A stretch of 64,000 nt of DNA from Blastococcus sp. DSM 46786 (GCF_900109665.1 NZ_FOAO01000010.1:1-64000); one strand, 5' to 3'; counted from the first letter of the stretch, positions 17,486 through 29,449 are shown. Made by a program: numbers and translations. The notes: generated by a model not told the origin, from the sequence alone.

Positions 17486-19216
17486 TCAGCCCAGCGCGCG
17501 ACCGACCGCGACGGCTCGCGTGTCCGGCGCCGCCACCCGCGCGGCGTCGGCCTCCTGGTCCCCCGGCTCGGTCTGCGAGCGGCGCTCGGCCTCCACCCGC
17601 GCGCTGTAGCTGGCCACCTCGTTGGCGATCCGCTGCTCGTCCCAGCCGAGCACGCCGGCGACCGCGCGGGCGACCGGCTCGGCGCACTCCACGCCGCGGT
17701 GCGTGGTCTCGATGGAGATCCGGGTGCGGCGGGCCAGCAGGTCGTCGAGGTGCAGCGCCGCCTCGTGCCCGGCGGCCCAGACCATCTCGGCCATGAGGTA
17801 CTCCTCGGCCCCGGGCACCGGGTCCAGCAGCTCCGGCCGGTCCTCGGCCAGCGCCAGGAGGTCCGGGGTCAGCGAGCCGAACCGGTTCAGCAGGTGCTCG
17901 GCGCGGAAGCGGGGGATGCCCCAGCGCCGGGAGAGGCCGTCGAGGGAGTTCAGCATCGCCGCGTAGCCCTCGGCGCCCACGAGCGGGATGTTGTCCGTGA
18001 CGCTCGGGGGCACCCGGCGGCTGACGTCCTGCGCCACGGCGTCCACCGCGTCCGCCGCCATGGGGCGGTAGGTCGTGTACTTGCCGCCGGCCACGGCGAT
18101 GACCCCCGGCATCGGCCGGGCGACGGCGTGCTCCCGGGAGAGCTGGCTGGTCGACTCGCTCTCCCCGGACAGCAGCGGGCGCAGCCCGGCGTACACCCCG
18201 GTGATGTCGTCGTGGGTCAGCGGGACCGACAGCACCCGGTTGACGTGGTGGAGGATGTAGTCGATGTCGGCCTTGCTGGCCGCCGGGTGCGCCTTGTCCA
18301 GCTCCCAGTCGGTGTCCGTGGTGCCGACGATCCAGTGGCTGCCCCACGGGATGACGAACAGCACCGACTTCTCGGTGCGCAGGATCAGCCCGGCCTCGCC
18401 GTTGATCCGGTCGCGGGGGACGACGATGTGCACGCCCTTGCTGGCCCGCACGTGGAACCTGCCGCGGCCGCCGACCAGCGTCTGGACGTCGTCGGTCCAC
18501 ACCCCGGTGGCGTTGACGACGACCTCGCTGCGGACGTCGACCTCGTCGCCGGTCTCCACGTCGCGGACCCGCGCGCCGACCACCCGGCCGCCGGCGTGCT
18601 CGAAGGCGACGACCTCGGCGGAGTTGAGCACGGTCGCCCCGTAGGCCGCGGCGGTGCGGGCCACGGTCAGGGTGTGCCGGGCGTCGTCGGCCTGGGCGTC
18701 GTAGTAGCGGACGGCGCCGACGAGCGCATCGGGCTTGAGCGCCGGGAACATCCGGCGGGCACCGGTGCGGGTCAGGTGCTTCTGCGCGGGCATCGGCTCG
18801 GACAGCGCGCCGAGCCGGGCCAGCCCGTCGTACAGCGCGAGCCCGGCGGTCACGTACGGCCGCTCCCAGCCGCGGTGGGTGAGCGGATAGAGGAACGGCA
18901 CCGGCTTGACCAGGTGCGGGGCGAGCCGGTTGACCGACAGGTCGCGCTCGTGCAGCGCCTCCCGGACCAGGCCGAAGTCGAACTGCTCCAGGTAGCGCAG
19001 CCCCCCGTGGAAGAGCTTCGAGGAGCGGGACGAGGTCCCGCTGGCGAAGTCGCGCGCCTCGACCAGCGCGGTGCGCAGACCCCGGGTCGCGGCGTCCAGC
19101 GCCACCCCCGCCCCGGTCACGCCGCCGCCGACGACGAGCACCTCGAAGCCACCCTCGGCGAGTTCGGCCCAGGCCTGCGCTCGCTGCTCAGGTCCGAGCG
19201 GGCGTACTGCCGTCAT
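17486..19216 (-). CDS. glpD: Glycerol-3-phosphate dehydrogenase (FAD-dependent, aerobic)
   Basis: 576 aa. The N-terminal FAD-binding motif VLVVGGGVTGAGVALDAATRG, the SSRSSKLFHGGLRYLEQFDFGLVREAL segment and the GKYTTYRPMAADAVDA region are typical of GlpD, with the C-terminal helical cap domain present. It oxidises glycerol-3-phosphate to DHAP and passes electrons to the respiratory chain at the membrane. ATG at 19216 has GGGGAG six bases upstream. The divergent IclR-glpK-glpF-glpK cluster supplies the substrate. Confidence 0.93.
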   Translation of the reverse strand: MTAVRPLGPEQRAQAWAELAEGGFEVLVVGGGVTGAGVALDAATRGLRTALVEARDFASGTSSRSSKLFHGGLRYLEQFDFGLVREALHERDLSVNRLAPHLVKPVPFLYPLTHRGWERPYVTAGLALYDGLARLGALSEPMPAQKHLTRTGARRMFPALKPDALVGAVRYYDAQADDARHTLTVARTAAAYGATVLNSAEVVAFEHAGGRVVGARVRDVETGDEVDVRSEVVVNATGVWTDDVQTLVGGRGRFHVRASKGVHIVVPRDRINGEAGLILRTEKSVLFVIPWGSHWIVGTTDTDWELDKAHPAASKADIDYILHHVNRVLSVPLTHDDITGVYAGLRPLLSGESESTSQLSREHAVARPMPGVIAVAGGKYTTYRPMAADAVDAVAQDVSRRVPPSVTDNIPLVGAEGYAAMLNSLDGLSRRWGIPRFRAEHLLNRFGSLTPDLLALAEDRPELLDPVPGAEEYLMAEMVWAAGHEAALHLDDLLARRTRISIETTHRGVECAEPVARAVAGVLGWDEQRIANEVASYSARVEAERRSQTEPGDQEADAARVAAPDTRAVAVGRALG

Positions 19217-19441
19217 CTGCACTCCCCGGGGATGCCCGCCCACCGGGCGGGACGCGCTGGTGAGGCGCCGTGTCAGCGGTGCACCTCCGTGTCACTGCCC
19301 TCGGCCGCGGGGTGGGCGTGCTGCCCCGCCCCCGGCTGAGCCCACGGTAGGTCGGCCCCGGGCGCGGCGTCGACGCACGGCGTCCGACATCGTCGTACCG
19401 ACGGGGGACCGGGCGGTTCGCCGATGCCTTAGCGTCGCGCC

Positions 19442-20170
19442 ATGCCGGGCACCGTGCAATCCGTCGAACGAGCGGCGGCGATCCTCCACGTCGTCGCAGG
19501 AACGCGTGGTGCGCTCGGCGTCACCGACATCGCCGAGGCCGTCGGTCTGGCCAAGACGACCACCCACGGCCTGCTGCGCACGCTGCTGCACGTGGGGTTC
19601 GTGGAGCAGGACCGGGAGACCGGCCGGTACACCGTCGGCCCCGGCCTGCGGCGGCTGGGCAGCCCCCTCGACGTCAACGAGGTGCGCTCGCGCGCCTCGA
19701 ACTGGGCCGATGCGCTGGCCGCCCGCAGCGGGCACACGGTGCGGCTGGCCACCCTCGCCGGCGAGGAGGAGGTGGTCGTCGTCCACCACGTCTTCCGGCC
19801 CGACGACTCGGCGCAGGAGCTGGAGGTGGGGGTCGCGCTGCCCGCCCGGACGACGGGGCTCGGCAAGGTCCTCCTGGCGCACTCGCCCGAGCCCCGGGCC
19901 GCGCGGAACGCGCCCGACGGGCGGGCCACCGAGCTGGCCGAGGTGCGGGCCCGGGGCTGGGCCGCCGAGCGGGGCGAGCACGAGCCCGGGCGCGGGTGCA
20001 TCGCCGCGCCCGTCCGCGGGCCTGGCGGCCCGGTCGTGGCCGCGCTCGGGGTCAGCGGCCCGGTGACCTCGCTGTTCGACGGCCGCGGTGCACCGCGCGG
20101 CCTGCTGCTGGGCATGGTCACCGACGCGGCCGCCGCCGTCTCCCGCGAGCTGGGGTACGGCGGTGCCTGA
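19442..20170 (+). CDS. IclR-family regulator (GylR-like)
   Basis: 242 aa. The N-terminal winged helix (SVERAAAILHVVAG...LGVTDIAEAVGLAKTTTHGLLRTLL) and C-terminal IclR effector domain (PARTTGLGKVLLAH...GCIAAPVRGPGGPVVAALGVSGP) are complete. Its stop overlaps the first glycerol kinase by 8 bp and it is divergent from glpD, so by position it is the glycerol-regulon regulator, as GylR is in Streptomyces. The 225-bp gap to glpD is the expected operator region; I see no clear palindrome there. Confidence 0.88.
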   Translation: MPGTVQSVERAAAILHVVAGTRGALGVTDIAEAVGLAKTTTHGLLRTLLHVGFVEQDRETGRYTVGPGLRRLGSPLDVNEVRSRASNWADALAARSGHTVRLATLAGEEEVVVVHHVFRPDDSAQELEVGVALPARTTGLGKVLLAHSPEPRAARNAPDGRATELAEVRARGWAAERGEHEPGRGCIAAPVRGPGGPVVAALGVSGPVTSLFDGRGAPRGLLLGMVTDAAAAVSRELGYGGA

Positions 20171-21665
20171 CCGCTACGTGCTCGCCGTCGACCAGGGGAC
20201 GACGTCGACCCGGTCGCTGGTCTTCGACCGCGGTGGCCGCATGGTCGCCGTCCGGCAGCGCGAGCACCGCCAGCACTTCCCCCGGCCCGGCTGGGTGGAG
20301 CACGATCCCATGGAGATCTGGGCGAACACCCGGTGGACGGCCGACCAGGTGCTGGCAGACGTCGGCGCGGCGGGCGGTGTGGTCGCCCTGGGCATCGCCA
20401 ACCAGCGGGAGACCACCGTCGTCTGGGACCGGGCGACGGGCCGGCCCGTGCTCCGCGCCCTGGTCTGGCAGGACACGCGTACCGCGGAGCTGGTGTCCGA
20501 GCTCTGCGCGCGCCCGGACGCCGGCCTCGTCCCCGAGCGCAGCGGCATGGCCATCGCCGGCTACTTCTCTGGGCCACGGCTGCGCTGGATCCTCGAGCAC
20601 GTGCCCCGCGCCCGGGAGCGGGCCGAACGCGGGGAGCTGCTGTTCGGGACGATGGAGACCTGGCTGATCTGGAACCTCACCGGCGGCCCGGAGGGCGGCC
20701 GGCACGTCACCGACGTGACGAACGCCAGCCGCACCCTGCTGATGGACGTCCGCAGCTGCCGCTGGGATCCCGACCTGCTGGCCTTCTTCGGCATCCCGGC
20801 GGCGATGCTGCCCGAGATCCGTCCCTCGGTCGGCATGCTGGGCACCGCCACCGCGCTCGCCCAGCCGCTGCCCATCACCGGGGCGCTCGGGGACCAGCAG
20901 GCCGCGCTGTTCGGGCAGGCCTGCTTCGCGCCGGGGGAGGCCAAGTGCACCTACGGCACCGGCAGCTTCCTGCTGCAGAACACCGGCACCGAGCTGGTGC
21001 GCACGCGCTCGGGCTCGATCAGCACGGTCGCCTACCAGCTGGCGGGGGAGCCGGTGCGGTACGCCCTCGAGGGCTCGGTCGCGGTCGCCGGCGCCCTGGT
21101 GCAGTGGCTCCGCGACGGGCTGGGGCTGATCGGCACCGCCCCCGAGGTGGAGACGCTGGCCCGCACGGTGGCGGACAACGGCGGCTGCTACGTCGTCCCC
21201 GCGTTCTCCGGCCTGCTGGCCCCGCACTGGCGGGGCGAGGCCCGGGGGCTGGTGGCCGGGCTGACCTCCTACGTCACCAAGGGGCACCTGGCCCGGGCGG
21301 TGCTCGAGGCCACCGGCTGGCAGACCCGCGACGTCGTCCGGGCGATGGCGGCCGACTCCGGGTTGTCGCTGCCCGCGCTCCGGGTGGACGGCGGGATGAC
21401 CACCAACAACCTGCTGATGCAGTTCATCGCCGACGCGCTGGACACGCCGGTGGTCCGCCCGATGGTGGGGGAGACCGTGTCGCTGGGGGCCGCGTACGCC
21501 GCCGGGCTGGCGGTCGGCGTCTGGTCCGACGTCGAGGCGCTGCGCCGCAACTGGCACCGCGCGGCGCAGTGGACGCCTTCGCCGGAGACGACCCGGGCGC
21601 TGACCGCCGAGTACCCGCGCTGGGAGCGGGCGGTGCAGCTCAGCATCGCGTGGGGGGCGCCGTGA
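20163..21665 (+). CDS. glpK: Glycerol kinase, copy 1
   Basis: 500 aa FGGY kinase. [18 protein letters not shown] (phosphate-binding loop), GWVEHDPMEIW, GALGDQQAALFGQACF and KCTYGTGSFLLQNTG are glycerol kinase signatures. It phosphorylates glycerol to glycerol-3-phosphate. GTG at 20163 overlaps the IclR stop, suggesting coupled translation with the regulator. A second, clearly homologous glycerol kinase lies beyond glpF; the two differ throughout (for example RYVLAV versus QYVAAI), so this is an old duplication or separate acquisition. Confidence 0.9.
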   Translation: MPDRYVLAVDQGTTSTRSLVFDRGGRMVAVRQREHRQHFPRPGWVEHDPMEIWANTRWTADQVLADVGAAGGVVALGIANQRETTVVWDRATGRPVLRALVWQDTRTAELVSELCARPDAGLVPERSGMAIAGYFSGPRLRWILEHVPRARERAERGELLFGTMETWLIWNLTGGPEGGRHVTDVTNASRTLLMDVRSCRWDPDLLAFFGIPAAMLPEIRPSVGMLGTATALAQPLPITGALGDQQAALFGQACFAPGEAKCTYGTGSFLLQNTGTELVRTRSGSISTVAYQLAGEPVRYALEGSVAVAGALVQWLRDGLGLIGTAPEVETLARTVADNGGCYVVPAFSGLLAPHWRGEARGLVAGLTSYVTKGHLARAVLEATGWQTRDVVRAMAADSGLSLPALRVDGGMTTNNLLMQFIADALDTPVVRPMVGETVSLGAAYAAGLAVGVWSDVEALRRNWHRAAQWTPSPETTRALTAEYPRWERAVQLSIAWGAP

Positions 21666-21819
21666 AGGGAGCTGTCCGATGATGTCGAACCGGCACTGTT
21701 GTCCGCGTCACAGTGGCGCTCCTACGGTCCGCGGGACGGCTCCGGCGGTGTGATCTCCCGGGGTCCGACGACATCCGCGACCCGCGACGCTGCGGGCCCA
21801 CCTCGAGGAGCGCCTGAAC

Positions 21820-22557
21820 GTGGACACCACGAGCCTCTGGACAGTCTTCGGCAGCGAAGTGCTCGGCACCGGGATCCTGCTGCTGCTCGGCGTCGGGGTG
21901 GTCGCCAACGTCGCGCTGCCCAAGACGTTCGGCAACGGCGGCGGCTGGATCGTCGTCATCTTCGGCTGGGGGCTCGCGGTCTTCGCCGGCGTCTTCGCCG
22001 GCGCGAGCTCCGGCGCGCACATCAACCCGGCCGTCACCGTCGGCCTGCTGGTGAGCGGGACCGACGAGTACACCGCCGGGGTTCCCGTCAGCGTCGCCAG
22101 CACGTTCGTGTACTTCGCCGGCCAGCTGACCGGCGCCTTCCTCGGCGCGGTCCTCGCCTACCTCGCCTACTACGGGCACTACAACGACCCGGAGGCCGCC
22201 GGGACCCAGCTGGGCACCTTCGCCACCGGGCCGGCGACCGGCACGGTCAAGGACAACGTGGTGAGCGAGGTCATCGGCACGTTCGTGCTCGTGTACATCA
22301 TCCTCCGGTTCGGCGACACCCCCACGCAGCTCGGCCCGCTGGCCGTCGCCCTGCTCGTCGTCGGCATCGGCGCCTCGCTCGGCGGCCCCACCGGCTACGC
22401 CATCAACCCCGCCCGCGACCTCGGTCCGCGCCTCGCCCACGCCGTCCTGCCCATCCGGGGCAAGGGCGGCAGCAACTGGGGGTACGCCTGGGTCCCGATC
22501 GTGGGCCCGCTCGTCGGTGCCGTCCTCGCGGGCGGCCTGTCGCACGTCCCGTTCTGA
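21820..22557 (+). CDS. glpF: Glycerol uptake facilitator (MIP family)
   Basis: 245 aa, six membrane helices. The two pore motifs are [12 protein letters not shown] and [13 protein letters not shown]; the Asp after NPAR and the Gly-rich surroundings favour an aquaglyceroporin over a strict water channel. It lets glycerol cross the membrane for trapping by the kinases on either side. GTG at 21820 follows GAGGAG by nine bases. The 154 bp before it hold no gene and may contain a promoter for glpF-glpK2. Confidence 0.9.
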   Translation: MDTTSLWTVFGSEVLGTGILLLLGVGVVANVALPKTFGNGGGWIVVIFGWGLAVFAGVFAGASSGAHINPAVTVGLLVSGTDEYTAGVPVSVASTFVYFAGQLTGAFLGAVLAYLAYYGHYNDPEAAGTQLGTFATGPATGTVKDNVVSEVIGTFVLVYIILRFGDTPTQLGPLAVALLVVGIGASLGGPTGYAINPARDLGPRLAHAVLPIRGKGGSNWGYAWVPIVGPLVGAVLAGGLSHVPF

Positions 22558-22580
22558 CCGCCCAACCGAGAGGAACTCCC

Positions 22581-24098
22581 ATGCCGCAGTACGTCGCAGC
22601 CATCGACCAGGGCACCACGAGCACCCGCTGCATGATCTTCGACCACGACGGCGCGGTCGTGTCGGTCGGGCAGAAGGAGCACGAGCAGATCTTCCCGAGG
22701 GCCGGGTGGGTCGAGCACGACGCGATGGAGATCTGGCGCAACACCCGCGAGGTGGTCGGCCAGGCCATCGCCCGCAGCGACGCCGGCCCCGCCGACATCG
22801 TCGCCGTGGGCATCACCAACCAGCGCGAGACCGCCGTCGTCTGGGACCGGGCGACCGGTGAGCCGGTCTACAACGCCATCGTCTGGCAGGACACCCGCAC
22901 CACGAAGATCATCGAGGACCTCGGCGCGCTGGGCGGCGGGGCCGACCGGTACAAGGACCGGGTCGGGCTGCCGCTGGCCACCTACTTCGCCGGGCCCAAG
23001 ATCCGCTGGATCCTGGACAACGTCGAGGGCGCCCGCGCGCGGGCCGAACGCGGCGAACTGCTCATGGGGACCATCGACTCCTGGCTGATGTGGAACATGA
23101 CCGGCGGTGCCGACGGCGGCCAGCACCTCACCGACGTCTCCAACGCCTCGCGCACGATGCTCATGGACTACCGGACGCTGGCCTGGGACGAGTCCATCGC
23201 CGAGGAGATGGGCATCCCGGTGTCGATGCTGCCGGAGATCCGCTCCAACTCGGAGGAGTACGGCAAGGGGCGCAAGGCCGGATTCCTCGCCGGGGTGCCG
23301 ATCTCAGGATCGCTGGGTGACCAGCAGGCGGCGACGTTCGGGCAGGTCTGCTTCGAGCGGGGGATGGCCAAGAACACCTACGGCACCGGCAACTTCATGC
23401 TGCTGAACACCGGCGAGGAGGCCGTGCCGTCGCAGAACGGCCTGCTCACGACGCTGTGCTACCAGCTCGGCGACGCGAAGCCCGTGTACGCGCTGGAGGG
23501 GTCGATCGCGGTCACCGGGTCGCTGGTGCAGTGGGTGCGCGACAACCTCGGCATGATCAGGAGCGCCCCGGAGATCGAGGACCTGGCCCGCTCGGTCGAC
23601 GACAACGGCGGCTCCTACTTCGTCCCGGCGTTCTCCGGGCTGTTCGCCCCGCACTGGCGATCCGACGCCCGCGGGGCCGTCGTCGGGCTGACCCGGTACG
23701 TGAACAAGGGCCACCTCGCCCGGGCGGTGCTGGAGGCGACCGCCTACCAGACCCGCGAGGTGCTCGACGCCATGAACGCCGACTCCGGCGTCGACCTGAC
23801 CGAGCTGCGGGTGGACGGCGGGATGGTCGGCAACGAACTGCTCATGCAGTTCCAGGCCGACCTGCTCGACGTGCCGGTGATCCGCCCGGAGATCGCCGAG
23901 ACCACCGCGCTGGGCGCCGCCTACGCGGCCGGGCTCGCGGTGGGCTTCTGGTCCGACCTCGACGAGCTGACCGCCAAGTGGGCCGAGGACAAGCGCTGGG
24001 AACCGCAGATGGCGGCCGAGGAGCGGGAGCGGAACTACCGCAACTGGCAGAAGGCGGTGACGAAGTCCCTGGACTGGGTCGACGAGGACACTCTGTGA
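22581..24098 (+). CDS. glpK: Glycerol kinase, copy 2
   Basis: 505 aa FGGY kinase with the same signature order as copy 1: [62 protein letters not shown]. This version looks closer to canonical GlpK, with longer family-typical stretches. ATG at 22581 has GAGAGGAA upstream, and the gene follows glpF by 23 bp, so glpF-glpK2 is one unit. Downstream is a duplicated 79-bp hairpin block. Confidence 0.93.
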   Translation: MPQYVAAIDQGTTSTRCMIFDHDGAVVSVGQKEHEQIFPRAGWVEHDAMEIWRNTREVVGQAIARSDAGPADIVAVGITNQRETAVVWDRATGEPVYNAIVWQDTRTTKIIEDLGALGGGADRYKDRVGLPLATYFAGPKIRWILDNVEGARARAERGELLMGTIDSWLMWNMTGGADGGQHLTDVSNASRTMLMDYRTLAWDESIAEEMGIPVSMLPEIRSNSEEYGKGRKAGFLAGVPISGSLGDQQAATFGQVCFERGMAKNTYGTGNFMLLNTGEEAVPSQNGLLTTLCYQLGDAKPVYALEGSIAVTGSLVQWVRDNLGMIRSAPEIEDLARSVDDNGGSYFVPAFSGLFAPHWRSDARGAVVGLTRYVNKGHLARAVLEATAYQTREVLDAMNADSGVDLTELRVDGGMVGNELLMQFQADLLDVPVIRPEIAETTALGAAYAAGLAVGFWSDLDELTAKWAEDKRWEPQMAAEERERNYRNWQKAVTKSLDWVDEDTL

Positions 24099-24126
24099 TC
24101 TGTCGTCCTCCCGGACGACACCGCGA

Positions 24127-24289
24127 CCAGGTGCCGTCCCCGACCGGCGCCGAGCCACTGCCCGTGTCCCGGTCGGGAACCCTCCGGGCCCCGCGACCGG
24201 TCCACCGCGGCCAGGTGCCGTCCCCGACCGGCGCCGAGCCACTGCCCGTGTCCCGGTCGGGAACCCTCCGGGCCCCGCGACCGGTCCAC
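24127..24289. repeat. Tandem duplication of a 79-bp hairpin block
   Basis: Copies at 24127-24205 and 24211-24289 are identical over 79 bp and spaced 84 bp apart. Each contains CCCGACCGG and its exact complement CCGGTCGGG (24139-24147/24169-24177 and +84). They sit between glpK2 and the convergent pgm gene, so they may act as doubled terminators. Confidence 0.85.
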
Positions 24290-24306
24290 GCCGGCTGAAT
24301 GCCGTA

Positions 24307-24336
24307 CCCCGGCGGTCCTCGACCGGCCCGCCGGGG
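24307..24336. terminator. Hairpin between glpK2 and pgm
   Basis: CCCCGGCGG (24307-24315) pairs with CCGCCGGGG (24328-24336). It lies 8 bp beyond the pgm stop on the minus strand and after the duplicated block on the plus strand, so it may terminate both convergent transcripts. Confidence 0.55.
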
Positions 24337-24343
24337 TCCGGCA

Positions 24344-25978
<1,635 letters not shown>

Positions 25979-26016
25979 GCCGTTGATCTTGACGCCCGCG
26001 CCGGTCCGGCGCGAGC

Positions 26017-26454
26017 TCAGGCGCCCCGGCGGGGCTCGCCCCGGTAGGTGCCGAACTGCCACAGGTTGCCCTCGGGGTCCCGGGCGGCGAAGTCCCGGCT
26101 GCCGTGGTCGGTGTCGTAGGGCGGCCGGACGATCTCGGCGCCGGCGGCGACCGCGCGGGCGTGCACGGCGTCCGGGTCGGCCGTGACCACGTAGCAGCCG
26201 GTGGACTCCACCGGCCACTGCCCGCCGTCGTCGCGCACCGAGCCGAGCATGACGCCGCCGCCCTCGGGCCAGTCGAGCTGGGCGTGGTCCACCCGCCCGC
26301 CCTCGCCGTAGGTGACGGTCTCCTCGAAGCCGAACGCGTCGACGAGGAAGCGGATGAGCGCCCGGGCGTCGCGGGCGCGGAAGGCGGGCCACACCTGCGG
26401 CGGCGGGGCCTGGCCCGCGCCGGGTGCCTCTGCGGTGGTCATCGGGTTCGTCAT
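26017..26454 (-). CDS. VOC-family (glyoxalase/bleomycin-resistance) protein
   Basis: 145 aa. Two beta-alpha-beta-beta-beta modules: [33 protein letters not shown]...HAQLDW and a second with [49 protein letters not shown]. The H...E pattern fits a metal-binding VOC fold. Substrate is unknown. Its ATG overlaps the AraC regulator's stop by four bases (ATGA), so it is translated with that regulator. Confidence 0.82.
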   Translation of the reverse strand: MTNPMTTAEAPGAGQAPPPQVWPAFRARDARALIRFLVDAFGFEETVTYGEGGRVDHAQLDWPEGGGVMLGSVRDDGGQWPVESTGCYVVTADPDAVHARAVAAGAEIVRPPYDTDHGSRDFAARDPEGNLWQFGTYRGEPRRGA

Positions 26455-27287
26455 GCCCCCGAGAGTGCCGAGTCCAGCGCGGAGGTGTCTTGCACGTATC
26501 CGAACTCCGCGGCCAGCCAGCGGGTCGGCGCCAGCCCCGAGAACGCCGTCCACTCCCGGGTCAGGTGCGCCTGGTCGCTGAACCCGGCGGCGACGGCGAG
26601 GCCGGCGAGGTCCGGCGGCAGACCACGGGAGACGCGGGCGGCGAGCGCGCGGCGGGCCGCATCGAACCGCACCACGCGGGCCGCCTCCTTCGGGCCCAGC
26701 CCCGTCTCGGCGCGGAACCGCCGCTCGAGGTACCGGGTGGACCAGCCGACCCGGGCGGCCACCTGGGCGACGCGCAGCCGGCCGCCGCCCGCCGTCGTCA
26801 ACCGCCAGGCCTCGCCCACCTCCGCCGGGACGCCGTCGTCGTCCCGCAGCCTGCGCAGCAGCCCCTGGTCGAGCGCGGCGAACCGGGCCGGCCAGCCGTC
26901 GGCGGCGCGGACCCGGGCGAGCAGCTCCCCGCCCGCCGGGCCCAGCAGGTCCTCCAGCGCGACGTCCGCCGAGGCCAGTTCGCCGGCGGGTACGCCGAGC
27001 AGCGCCCGCGCGCCCAGCGGCGTGAGGGAGAGCTGGATGCCGGCCTGCCGGCCGGGGTGGACGATGCGCGCCGGGCGGGTGTGCAGCCCGCCCACCAGGG
27101 CGTCGAACCGGCCGGGGGACTGCGCCGGGTCGGGATGCGCCGCCATCTCCAGCGGGTCGTCCAGGGTGAGGACGACGGTCAGCCAGGGGGAGGGGAGGCC
27201 CAGGTGCTCGCCGGGCGGGAAGCCCTCGTGCCGGTAGCCGAGCGCGGCGGCGACGTCGGGGCGCAGCACCGGGTGCGGGCGGTGCAC
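26451..27287 (-). CDS. AraC-family transcriptional regulator
   Basis: 278 aa. The C-terminal AraC helix-turn-helix pair is clear ([42 protein letters not shown]...[31 protein letters not shown]). The N-terminal domain ([39 protein letters not shown]) is a ligand-sensing region of the short cupin-like type. GTG at 27287 is preferred because AGGAG lies six bases before it; GTG at 27290 and 27305 are alternatives. It probably controls the overlapping VOC gene. Confidence 0.85.
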   Translation of the reverse strand: MHRPHPVLRPDVAAALGYRHEGFPPGEHLGLPSPWLTVVLTLDDPLEMAAHPDPAQSPGRFDALVGGLHTRPARIVHPGRQAGIQLSLTPLGARALLGVPAGELASADVALEDLLGPAGGELLARVRAADGWPARFAALDQGLLRRLRDDDGVPAEVGEAWRLTTAGGGRLRVAQVAARVGWSTRYLERRFRAETGLGPKEAARVVRFDAARRALAARVSRGLPPDLAGLAVAAGFSDQAHLTREWTAFSGLAPTRWLAAEFGYVQDTSALDSALSGA

Positions 27288-27405
27288 CACCGACTCCTGC
27301 CGCACCCGGCCAGGATGGCAGCGGGGGGCCCGGTGCTCCAGGGGGTCCGCGACGCCGGCGGACCAAGCCGTCCGCGCGGACGGTGGTCCGTGGGCCCGTG
27401 AGAAC

Positions 27406-27858
27406 TCAGTAGCCGGCGGTGGACGCGACCCCGAAGAGGACGAAGAGGGTGAAGAGCCCCACCCCGATCCAGCCGAGCACGATCCCCGCCGTCGCCATGC
27501 CACCGCCGGCCTCGCCGCGCTCCTGGATCTGCCGCTTGGCGACGTAGCCGAAGACCAGCGCCAGGATGCTGCCGATCCAGTACAGCCAGAGGATGCCCAA
27601 GACCATCGAGGCGATGGCCATGCCGTTGGTGCGCTGCGGCGGCGCGTACGGGTAGCCGCCGTACGGCGGCTGGCCGTAGGGGCCGGGGTACGGCTGCCCG
27701 TAGGGACCGGGGTGACCGCCCGGCGGCGGAGGCGGCGGGCCCTGGTAGCCGCCGGGCTGCGCAGGACCGCCGTAGGGCGCCGGCTGCTGACCCCAGGCCG
27801 CCGGGGCCGGCCGGTACGGATCGTCGGCGCCGGGGTGGTTCGGACCGGAGTACGTCAT
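27406..27858 (-). CDS. DUF4190 membrane protein with Pro/Gly/Tyr-rich N-terminus
   Basis: 150 aa. The first 75 residues are rich in Pro, Gly and Tyr (GGYQGPPPPPPGGHPGPYGQ and further PYG repeats); the C-terminal half has two membrane helices (AIASMVLGILWLYWIGSILALVFGYVAKRQI and GGGMATAGIVLGWIGVGLFTLFVLFG) matching the DUF4190 pattern. Function unknown. AGGAG lies upstream of the ATG at 27858. It is monocistronic as far as can be seen. Confidence 0.8.
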   Translation of the reverse strand: MTYSGPNHPGADDPYRPAPAAWGQQPAPYGGPAQPGGYQGPPPPPPGGHPGPYGQPYPGPYGQPPYGGYPYAPPQRTNGMAIASMVLGILWLYWIGSILALVFGYVAKRQIQERGEAGGGMATAGIVLGWIGVGLFTLFVLFGVASTAGY

Positions 27859-28209
27859 CTGCTCGCTCCTGTGGCGGGTGGCGCCGGGAGCACGTCCCCG
27901 GCGGTCGCACCATCGTGACGGTCGACGGGGGCCGCACGGACGCGGCGCGCGGCATCGACCACCCCGACGAGGGAGCGTTCGGAAGACGCGGACCCCGGCA
28001 CCGCGTCGGCGTCGCTGGCCGTGGGTCGTGCCCGTCCGCCTCGATCAGGTGGACGTCGGGCTCACCGGGTGCGCCGGTGCCCTCCCACGGATTCGTCGAC
28101 CACGCCGAGTCGGCGGGCGTCCCGCCCACCGCGCTGAGCTGCGGTTTCTGTCGTACCCGGGGCCTAGATTCGGGGTGTCGGTCGAGGCCTGGCGGGAGGG
28201 AGCGAGCAC
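27859..28209. other. 351-bp intergenic region without a gene
   Basis: This divergent gap separates the DUF4190 and DUF222 genes. Frames here are short and lack conserved motifs. The only feature I note is TTTCTG (28145) with TAGATT (28165), a weak promoter-like pair before the DUF222 gene. Confidence 0.5.
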
Positions 28210-29424
28210 GTGTCCGAGCTGCGCTCCGCCCTCGACGAGCTGGCCGCGATCGACCTGACCGATCTGTCGGACGACACGTTGCTCGACCTCGTCGGCGAGC
28301 TGAGCACCACCGCGAGCCGGGTCGCCGCGGCACTCACCACCGCGGTACGGGCGGCCGACCGCCGGGAGGCCTACCGCCGTGACGGCGCCGTCTCCATGCA
28401 GGCCTGGTTGCGCGGCAGCTGCCGCATGGCGCCCGAGCAGGCGACGGCCACGGTGTCGACCGGCCGGAGGCTCGAACAGCTTCCGGAGACCGCGGCGGCT
28501 TTCGCCGCCGGAGCGATCAGCGCCGCGCACGCCCGGGTCATCACGAAGGCCATGACGCCCGGCCGGATCGCCAAGGCTGCCGAGATGGGGATCGACCTCG
28601 GCGAGACCGACGGCATCCTGGCCGACCTTGCCCGGGCCACGGCCCCGCACGAGACCGCTCGGGGCGTGAAGGAGTGGGTCGCCGGGGTGGACCCGGACGG
28701 GACGCTGGACGACGCTGCCGATGTCCGCCGACGTTTCAGCATGGCGTCCGGCCTTGACGGGCGCGTCCACCTCCGCGGCGAGCTGGATGCCGCCGGCGGT
28801 GAGTACCTGCACAGCGCGCTGGGTGCTCTCATGAACGGCGACCGCCCTGCTGGTGACACCCGCTCCCACGCCGAGCGACAGGCCGATGCGCTGGTCGCGC
28901 TGGCTCGTGGGGCTCTCGACGGGGGCTCCCTCCCCGACGTCCGCGGTGAACGGCCGCACGTGCGGGTGACGATCGACTGGTTCGCCCTGTGCGCCGCGCG
29001 AGGAGCTCCCGGCGTGGCCGGCGGATCCCTGGGCTGGGCCGGTCCCATCAACCCCGAGACGGCACGCCGGCTGGCCTGCGATGCCAGCGTCGTCCGCGTC
29101 ATCACCGGCCCGGACGGGCTGCCACTGGACGTCGGCCGCGCTCAGCGGACCTCGTCAACGGCGATCCGCCGGGCCATCGAGGTCCGTGACGCGCACTGCG
29201 TCTTCGCGGGCTGCGACGCCCCGCCGGAGTGGTGCGACGTCCACCACGTCGTGCACTGGGCGCACGGCGGGCCGACGAGCTGCGACAACGGCGCACTCCT
29301 CTGCGAGCGGCACCACACGAGCTGCCACGAAGGCGGGTTCGCCATCCGGCGAGATCCCGGCACCGGCCGCTGGCACACCTACCGGCCGGACGGCACCGAG
29401 ATCCTCAGCCGCGCCGGCACCTGA
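28210..29424 (+). CDS. DUF222 / HNH endonuclease-signature protein (13E12-like)
   Basis: 404 aa. The N-terminal DUF222 helical domain covers about residues 1-290, followed by an HNH motif: RDAHCVFAGCDAPPEWCDVHHVVHWAHGGPTSCDNGALLCERHHTSCHEGGF, with C-x4-C and the H-H/N/H residues intact. Such proteins are often multicopy in actinobacteria; whether they cut DNA in vivo is not settled. GTG at 28210 follows a GGGAGGGAG ribosome site. Confidence 0.88.
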   Translation: MSELRSALDELAAIDLTDLSDDTLLDLVGELSTTASRVAAALTTAVRAADRREAYRRDGAVSMQAWLRGSCRMAPEQATATVSTGRRLEQLPETAAAFAAGAISAAHARVITKAMTPGRIAKAAEMGIDLGETDGILADLARATAPHETARGVKEWVAGVDPDGTLDDAADVRRRFSMASGLDGRVHLRGELDAAGGEYLHSALGALMNGDRPAGDTRSHAERQADALVALARGALDGGSLPDVRGERPHVRVTIDWFALCAARGAPGVAGGSLGWAGPINPETARRLACDASVVRVITGPDGLPLDVGRAQRTSSTAIRRAIEVRDAHCVFAGCDAPPEWCDVHHVVHWAHGGPTSCDNGALLCERHHTSCHEGGFAIRRDPGTGRWHTYRPDGTEILSRAGT

Positions 29425-29449
29425 CCCGCCGGCGGCCCGCCGCCGCCCG

